Below are positions 58,115-64,000 of a stretch of 64,000 nucleotides of DNA, piece after piece. The notes beneath the pieces are model-generated. The model was not told where the DNA came from and did no database searches. It saw nothing but the letters and a program-made list of their open reading frames with translations. This stretch comes from Parietaria judaica. Lineage: Eukaryota > Streptophyta > Magnoliopsida > Rosales > Urticaceae. The stretch lies in NCBI GenBank assembly GCA_954871525.1, contig OX940871.1:26758586-26822585 (forward strand). Direction: 5' to 3'. The stretch's first letter is position 1; each line of letters starts with the position of its first letter. The translations under genes and the position numbers were made by a program.

Positions 58115-58924
58115 TGTAACGCCCATATATGGGGGTTAGTAGAATAAGACAAAAACGACGATTTTTCAAATTTGGACCGGTCAATGACACATCACCATTC
58201 AACCGATATCGTTGAATATTCAATGTCCACGTCAACAAACATATAACTTTTGCCCATGAGACTTAAAACGACAATACAACATAAACGACCACAGTTTATA
58301 CAACACCATAAAACGACAATTACAAAGTACCACCATCACAAATATCCTTAATTTAATCCTTTACATTCACGAAATTAAAGATCAACTAAAAATACGAAAT
58401 TAACCACGACGAACATATAGACTTCCTGAATCAAACTACTCCTCTTCCGGAGTCTGATACTGAACACCACCTGAAGTTGGAAAGAAAAAGATGTATATGG
58501 AAGGGGTGAGCACCACACGCTCAGTAGGGAATCTATTACCAATTCTCTTTACCGAGTCTTTATTAGTCAAATTTCAATTAATTAAAATAAATGCCAACAT
58601 AAACCAATTAATCATCATTTTCATCATTTTATCAACAATAAAATAAATAAATATACCCCACAAAAGTCAAATCATTTCGGTAATCCATGCCGAGTCAGCT
58701 CGCGCCTTTTCTCCACTATATCCCATCGAGTCCTCAAGGCACGAGCACAGGTGGACTAGAAGTCCCTAACCGTAACTCGCCCTCGACTCGGGATCCTAAT
58801 CACCACCAAAGACGGCCAGTTCGCCATGGGTCGAAATGTTGACTTTTGGGCCACCAATAGTATCCATAACCATAACCATAACCATATCCGGCCTATGGCG
58901 CAATAGCCAGCTGCTCGTCAGCAG

Positions 58925-59066
58925 CTCATCCGCCCGAAGCGGGTACCATATCAACACACACATCATCCGCCCGAAGCGGGTACCATATCATAATAATCAT
59001 TATCCGCCCAAAGCGGGAACCATATCATAAATATCATCATCCGCCCGAAGCGGGAACCATATCAAC
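58925..59066. repeat. four ~40-bp tandem hairpin repeats in the gypsy LTR
   Basis: Four copies of ATCCGCCCGAAGCGGGTACC or its variant ending GAACC, each followed by ATATCA and a variable A/T/C-rich spacer. In each, GCCC/GCGG-type arms around GAA can fold. Confidence 0.85.
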
Positions 59067-59085
59067 ATACGTCATTCCGACGTAA

Positions 59086-59121
<36 letters not shown>

Positions 59122-59890
59122 ACAACGAGCATCAATCTGATGCAATTATACCTGGTATCTAGCCTCGCTATCAAGCGACGACTATTCTAACATTGATTTT
59201 ATTAATTATCAAATCATTACATCAAATCCAATTTTAACCTATCCGGTTCAATCTTCATTAAAGCGTTGGTTTCTACATTCATTTTAAATAGCGAGAAAAG
59301 GTAATAGCCCCTACCTCAATCCGTGGAAAATTTGATCGATTGACTAGCCAACCGAAGATGCGGGTTCGTCTTGGCCTTGAGATTGATGATTAGAGACTTC
59401 GGGATCTGTTGAACTATTCAAGACGGGTGGTTCGGGCAACACGGTCATCGAGGCGACCACAGGACGACTATCCGTGCCAGCTATAACACCGATACCATCC
59501 ATAAGTCAAATACTACTAAGATTGGAATTTAAACTGTCAATTGAAAAGCCCATACACTAAAAATTAACCAGGGCCGAATTCCTGTCAGGCACGCAAAACG
59601 AGGCAGCAAAACGGGCATCAATTTGACAAATTTATACTTCTCCTAGCTTAATTTAACTGTTCTAAACGCAATGGCGAGGTCAATTTCATCAATCAATGCC
59701 CAGAATATACCTAATTTCATCATCTCAAAATCAGAAACTAGGGCAAGGAAATTCGAGCTCACCGAGAGTCTGATGACAATTCCGATTGAGGGCTTTCGAT
59801 CTCATCGGCGAGGGCTTCAAAACCCCTCAATAAATTTCAGGATCGGAAAATGACGCGGCGGTCGACGGCGGCGATCGGCGACGGCGACGG

Positions 59891-61879
59891 TAGTCCCCAA
59901 AATGTAGGGGTTTTCCCCACCGACCGGAATTTTTTTTTTTTAGTAAAACCCGGAACCGGATATATCCGGGTCCGGGAAAAAAAAATCCCGGATATATCCG
60001 GTTCCGGGTTTTGTATCTTTTTTTTTTAATTTTTAATTGTGTTATTTATTGTTATTTATTCTTTAGTCCCTCGTTTCGTTTACTTGGTTAAATCTAAACA
60101 TTTGGTACTTAAGTTCGGTTTTGAAAAAATAAAATTTTAAAATTATTTTAAGTGTTTGAAATATTTAAAAAATAATTATGAGATAAATAAAACATACAAC
60201 AACAAAAAAAAGAAAATAAATATGTGTCTTTATTCAACAAACTCGAAGGTACGGGAAAGTACAACTACAACGGCAAACGAAGTTACAAGTTCAAAGTACA
60301 ATAAGAAAACGAACAATTGAAAACGAATTACATTTGAATCTGTGAAAAGTAATTCGCCAATTCTCGGTTGTACATATCGTTTTCTTGTTGTCGTTTCTTG
60401 GCCATAATCCAATCTCTCGAAAGCATAAGGATCTCGACCATCAATGATTTTGTAGACTTGCGGCGAGGCTCTAACATCCTTCCGGCCATTGAGAATGCCG
60501 CCTCCGTGATACCGTTGAGACCGGGATGGTGAGAATGTCACGAGCCAACAAGGATAAGACCGGATACTCCGATCGATTTGCGTGCCACCATTGAAGAATG
60601 TCGAGGCCTTCATTTGGGCACGGTGTCGGAGGAAGGTTACAGAATCGGGCGTACTCGTCGATGTTGTGTCGTCGTTGACGTTGACCAAGAACTCGAGATC
60701 CCGAAGCGCCACTTCCTTGTGAAGTCGGTGAAGAAGTCGATGCATTGCCGCGCCCAATAGCCGTAAGGTTGTAGAATAAACGGTGATTGTACACGTATGG
60801 TGATTGTGAACCACCGCCCCCGCGTCCGCCCTATATTGAACCAAAAATATTAAAGTTTAGAGTAATGTTAGGAAATAAAAATAATTAATCTTAAGAAATA
60901 AAGTTTAAAAATTACTTGAGTTTGTGGTTGTTGTTGATTCGTTTCCTCCCATTGATCTTCGTTGTCGTTATATTTTTGCTCGTACTCTTGGTAAAGAGCC
61001 TTCATCTTCTGATCCGCATCGAAGTAATTGTGCGTCATGTAGGGCTCCCCCGTGATTTCTTGCATGCAATTTAAGACCTCCTGCAGCCTGGAAAGCTTAA
61101 GTGTCGGATCCACGATCACAGCGGCACAGTATAGAAATGGGAGGTTTTCAGAACTCCAATAACTCTGAAACTTTGCAATCATCGGGGTTAGTACATCGGT
61201 AAATAAAGCATTACGTTTAGCGGTTTCAAAATGACAAAGTATATCGAAAATAGCGGGCAAAGCTCTCTGCGACATTATAATTATGTTGACTAAAACCCGT
61301 CCCGCTATTAACCGATCGCGGCGACGGAATAGTGGACCGTCCTTTTCCTCGGACATCGGGACGTCCTCGAGAACGGTTGTTGCCACTCACATATTAACGA
61401 TAATATATTAAACTAACAATAGAGAGTATTTATATAATTATAAAGTAGCTAAACTATAGAGTAAATTCGGAAATATGAGAGCTTGAGAGAGTTTGGGAGA
61501 ATTGGAGATGAAGAGAAGGAGTTGTGTGAAAAAAATGAGGTTGAAGTGGGATATTTATAGGGAAAAATGTGAAGGAATTCGACTAAAGTGGTGTTTTTCG
61601 AGGTCCAACGGCTATTTCAGGGGCCAATCTGCAATTTCGACCGTTGCACCTCCAACGGCTCTTTTTTCGCCACGTGGCCTGCGACTTTTGCCGCCCCCCA
61701 ACGGCTCTTTAATTTTTTTTAAAAAAAAAACCCGGATATTTGTATATCCGGGTTTTAATTTTCCCGGATACCGAAACATCCGGTTCCGGAAAAACTCGGA
61801 CCCGGATATTTTGGTATTTGGGTTTTTTATTTTTTTTTGTCGAATCCGGGTTTAACCCGGACCAACATTTTGGGCATTA
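59891..61879 (-). mobile_element. hAT transposon inserted in the gypsy LTR
   Basis: The ends TAGTCCCCAAAATGTAGG and, inverted at the right, TAATGCCCAAAATGTTGG form terminal repeats. GGCGACGG flanks both sides exactly (59883-59890 and 61880-61887), a perfect 8-bp hAT duplication. Both subterminal regions (about 59940-60020 and 61725-61865) are dense in CCGGGT / ATATCCGG motifs, likely transposase-binding sites. It is 1989 bp and carries a truncated transposase gene on the minus strand. Confidence 0.9.
60328..61386 (-). pseudogene. hAT transposase, C-terminal part, intron-containing and frameshifted
   Basis: Exon 1 (61386-60916) codes for about 157 residues with KFQSYWSSENLPFLYCAAVI and VDPTLKLSRLQEVLNCMQE, the RNase H-fold region with its conserved VDP. 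It ends at a donor, CTCAA/GTAATT. The 85-bp intron ends AATATAG at 60831. Exon 2 (60830-60328) has a Gly-rich start, then the hAT dimerisation domain: LDILQWWHANRSEYPVLSLL and ARDILTIPVSTVS. At about 60508-60512 one base appears to be missing, after which the conserved FSMAGRMLEPRR continues in another frame to a TAA at 60328-60330. The BED zinc finger and N-terminal half are absent, so the element is not autonomous. Confidence 0.85.
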
Positions 61880-62288
61880 GGCGACGGCGAGGTGGCAGCT
61901 CCAACAAACTCTACTAACCTTCGTGAACCCAGTTCCGAAGTTAGTTTTCTCAAAATAGAACCTAAATGAAATAGATCTCGAGTTATGAAACCGAACCTTA
62001 CGGCGACTATTCCGGCCAAACACTACCACCTCCGGTCGACTTCCGCCCAGCAGCTTGTTCACCTCCTCGAGAGCTTTCCAACGGTACCGAGATCTCGTCG
62101 ATCGGAGCTCCGGTGATCGAGTTATCAAGCTTTGAAATTTTATTGTGGGAGAAAGTTAGAGAATAGAGTGAGAGAGAGGGTGTGCGAGGAAAGAGAAAAA
62201 GGGAGGGGAGGGGATAAGGGTCTTCGACCCTTTACTGACATCTTTTTTTTATATATATATATATATTAATATATATATGGGTTTTACA

Positions 62289-62305
62289 ATACTCCACCCC
62301 TTTAA
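62289..62305 (-). promoter_or_regulatory. polypurine tract of the gypsy element
   Basis: Minus strand CTTAAAGGGGTGGAG directly precedes the LTR start, the expected site for plus-strand DNA priming. Confidence 0.7.
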
Positions 62306-62323
62306 GAATTTCGTCCTCGAAAT

Positions 62324-64000
62324 TTAAACGAAACTACCCCCGAACAAAAAAGGGTACTTCTCCATCATCTCCGACTCTAACTCCCATGTTGCCTCTCTAG
62401 GGTCGTGGTTTTTCCATACCACTTTAACTAGAGGAATTTCTCGTCGACGAAGGACTTTGACTTCACGGTCGATAATATGAAGTGGGTGTTCCGCGTACGT
62501 CGCATTCTCTTGAATAGGTGTCTCTTTCTACTCAATGATTTGTTGAGGGTCGGGTTCATATTTTCTCAACATCGACACATGAAACACATTGTGGACATGA
62601 GATAATTGCGGAGGTAAATCAAGCATGTATGCGAGTGGTCCGACTCTTTCAACTACCTCAAATGGACCGGTGTATCATGAAGCCAACTTCCCTTTTATCC
62701 CAAAACGGGAAACACCACGCATGGGCGTCACCTTCAGGAATACATTGTCGCCAACCATGAATTCCAGTGGCCTTCGTCTTCGATCCGCATAACTCTTCTG
62801 GCGACTTTGAGTAGTCTTGAGTCTATCCCGAATAAGCTTAATCGCTTCTATTGTATCTCTGAGGTAGGAAGGACCGAGAGTAATACGATCTTCATACTCG
62901 GCCCAACAAATAGGCGAACGACAAGGTCGGCCATACAAGGCCTCATACGGCGCTATACCGATACTAGCCTGAAAGCTATTGTTGTAAGCGAACTCCACGA
63001 ATGGTAGTTGCTCCTTCCAGTTTCCTCGAAAAATCCAAGGCGCACGCCCGAAGCATGTCTTCTAAGATCTAAATGACTCGCTCTGATTGACCATCTATCT
63101 GAGGGTGAAAAGCTGTGCTTAAACTCAATTCAGTTCCCATTTCTTTTTGTAATCTCATCCAAAACTTTGAGGTGAAACGAGCGTCTCGGTCGGAAACTAT
63201 TGAAACAGGGACCACATGAAGCTTTACTATCTTTTCCATATATAGTTTAGAAAGTTTCAGAACTTTGTAATCTGTCCGAATGGGGATAAAGTGGGCTGAT
63301 TTTGTCAGTCTATCAACGATCACCCACAGTGCATCATGTCCACCCCGAGACCGAGGGAGTCCTGAAATGAAGTCCATAGTGATGCAGTCCCATTTCCACT
63401 CAAGTATTTCCAGCGGCCTAAGCTCTCCGTAGGGTCTTTGATGCTCTGCTTTAACCATTTGGCAAACTGGACATCTCTTTACGAACATCGCCACATCCGA
63501 CTTCATTCCGTACCAATAATATTTCCTCTTCAGGTCTTGGTACATCTTCGTACTCCCTGGGTGGATAGCAAACTTGGAACGATGAGCTTCATGTAAGATG
63601 GCGCTACGTAATATAGCATCATCAGCTACCGCAAGCCTTCCTTTGTACAATAAAAATCCATCGACCCCCACATTCCATCCTTCAAGTTGTTCTCCAGCTT
63701 GTAATCGATTCCATGCCTCTTGTAATGTTTCATCCCTCCACTGACTTTGTCTAACTTGGAGTACCATTGATGGAACGGCTATAACGTTATACGCACATGC
63801 TTTATACCCTTCGCTATGGAATTCTAAATTGTAATCGCCGATGGTAACTGATCTCTTCCATGACTCTAAGTTCAGAGAAGCAACCAAACCATGGTGCTTC
63901 CGACTCAATGCATCGGCCACCACATTTGCCTTTCCTGGGTGATAATGTAGACTAAATTCATAATCTTCCATATACTCCACCCATCTTCGTTGTCGTAGAT
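62324..64000 (-). pseudogene. Ty3/gypsy chromovirus pol, C-terminal part (RNase H end, integrase, chromodomain), broken
   Basis: It enters from beyond the right edge. RNase H end: HPGKANVVADALSRK. Integrase zinc domain: HEAHRSKFAIH and CPVC. Integrase core: D in WDCITMDF, D in SDRDARF, E in DGQSERV. Then a GPFEVVERVGPLAY domain and a C-terminal chromodomain (PLVKVVWKNHDPREATWELE), ending at TAA 62324-62326. RT-RNase H before integrase plus a chromodomain marks a chromovirus. At least four lesions are visible: TAG at 63069-63071, an extra base in the five-A run 63029-63033 (plus strand), TGA at 62675-62677 and TAG at 62528-62530. This copy cannot make integrase. Confidence 0.9.

Larger units (their letters stand above)
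58115..62288 (-). mobile_element. 3' LTR of a Ty3/gypsy element, interrupted by a hAT insertion
   Basis: On the minus strand the LTR starts TGTAAAACCC at 62288, right after a polypurine-type AAAGGGGTGGAG, and ends CCCATATATGGGCGTTACA at 58115. Without the hAT insert it is about 2.18 kb. It contains four spaced copies of a small hairpin unit, CCGCCCGAAGCGGG (58927-59065). The outer flank is TTCAA at 58110-58114; the partner end is outside the window. Confidence 0.75.

Noticed and set aside
60230..60844. Separate 204-residue protein on the minus strand
   Set aside because: This is an out-of-frame reading across the intron and the frameshifted hAT transposase exon.

Overview
The window is nuclear DNA of a flowering plant, almost certainly a eudicot. 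It is AT-rich, has pyrimidine-rich plant-type leaders, and is packed with plant transposable elements of nearly every major class. Only three host genes are visible. They are widely spaced: the first coding exon of an oil-body-type class 3 (triacylglycerol) lipase on the minus strand (7994-8297), an intronless HECATE-type bHLH gene on the minus strand (33328-34116), and a RALF34-type secreted peptide gene on the plus strand (56106-56465). From memory of the Arabidopsis map, the same three families lie side by side at the end of chromosome 5 (AT5G67050, AT5G67060 = HEC1, AT5G67070 = RALFL34). If that is right, this is a conserved gene block stretched to about 48 kb by transposon insertion.

Layout. 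1-4.9 kb: Ty1/copia element, gag remnant plus long pol, broken by one in-frame TAG. 4.9-6.7 kb: a second copia relic, rearranged so that protease-integrase (minus) abuts the RNase H end and LTR (plus). 8.0-8.3 kb: lipase exon 1. 8.3-13.6 kb: AT-rich DNA and LTR relics. 13.6-16.5 kb: copia RT scrap next to a 2.7-kb LTR in minus orientation. 18.5-19.2 kb: Emigrant-like element. 23.05 kb: RNase H-like fragment. 25.2-30.5 kb: LTR element of the same family as the 13.8-kb LTR, with a 2.76-kb 5' LTR, initiator-Met-type primer site, long structured leader and truncated 3' LTR. 31.05-32.0 kb: hAT-like element. 33.3-34.1 kb: HECATE gene. 35.6-44.4 kb: hAT-like, Mutator-like and LTR relics and one CACTA end. 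49.1-50.5 kb: a 1.42-kb near-perfect palindrome with Mutator-like ends. 50.8-51.1 and 55.6-55.9 kb: two copies of a GC-rich hAT-like MITE full of TCGCGA. 51.2-53.4 kb: three elements nested in one another. 56.1 kb: RALF gene. 58.1-64 kb: 3' part of a Ty3/gypsy chromovirus on the minus strand, its LTR interrupted by a hAT element carrying a broken transposase gene.

The three host genes are not an operon and share no visible regulation. In Arabidopsis HEC proteins act in gynoecium, meristem and light signalling, and RALF34 acts in lateral-root initiation. The transposon shell is the main story: several elements can be ordered in time by nesting, target-site duplications are still readable, and the nonsense changes seen are of the C-to-T type expected for methylated, silenced DNA. 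All alignments were made by eye, so identities are approximate and lineage assignments below superfamily are not claimed.
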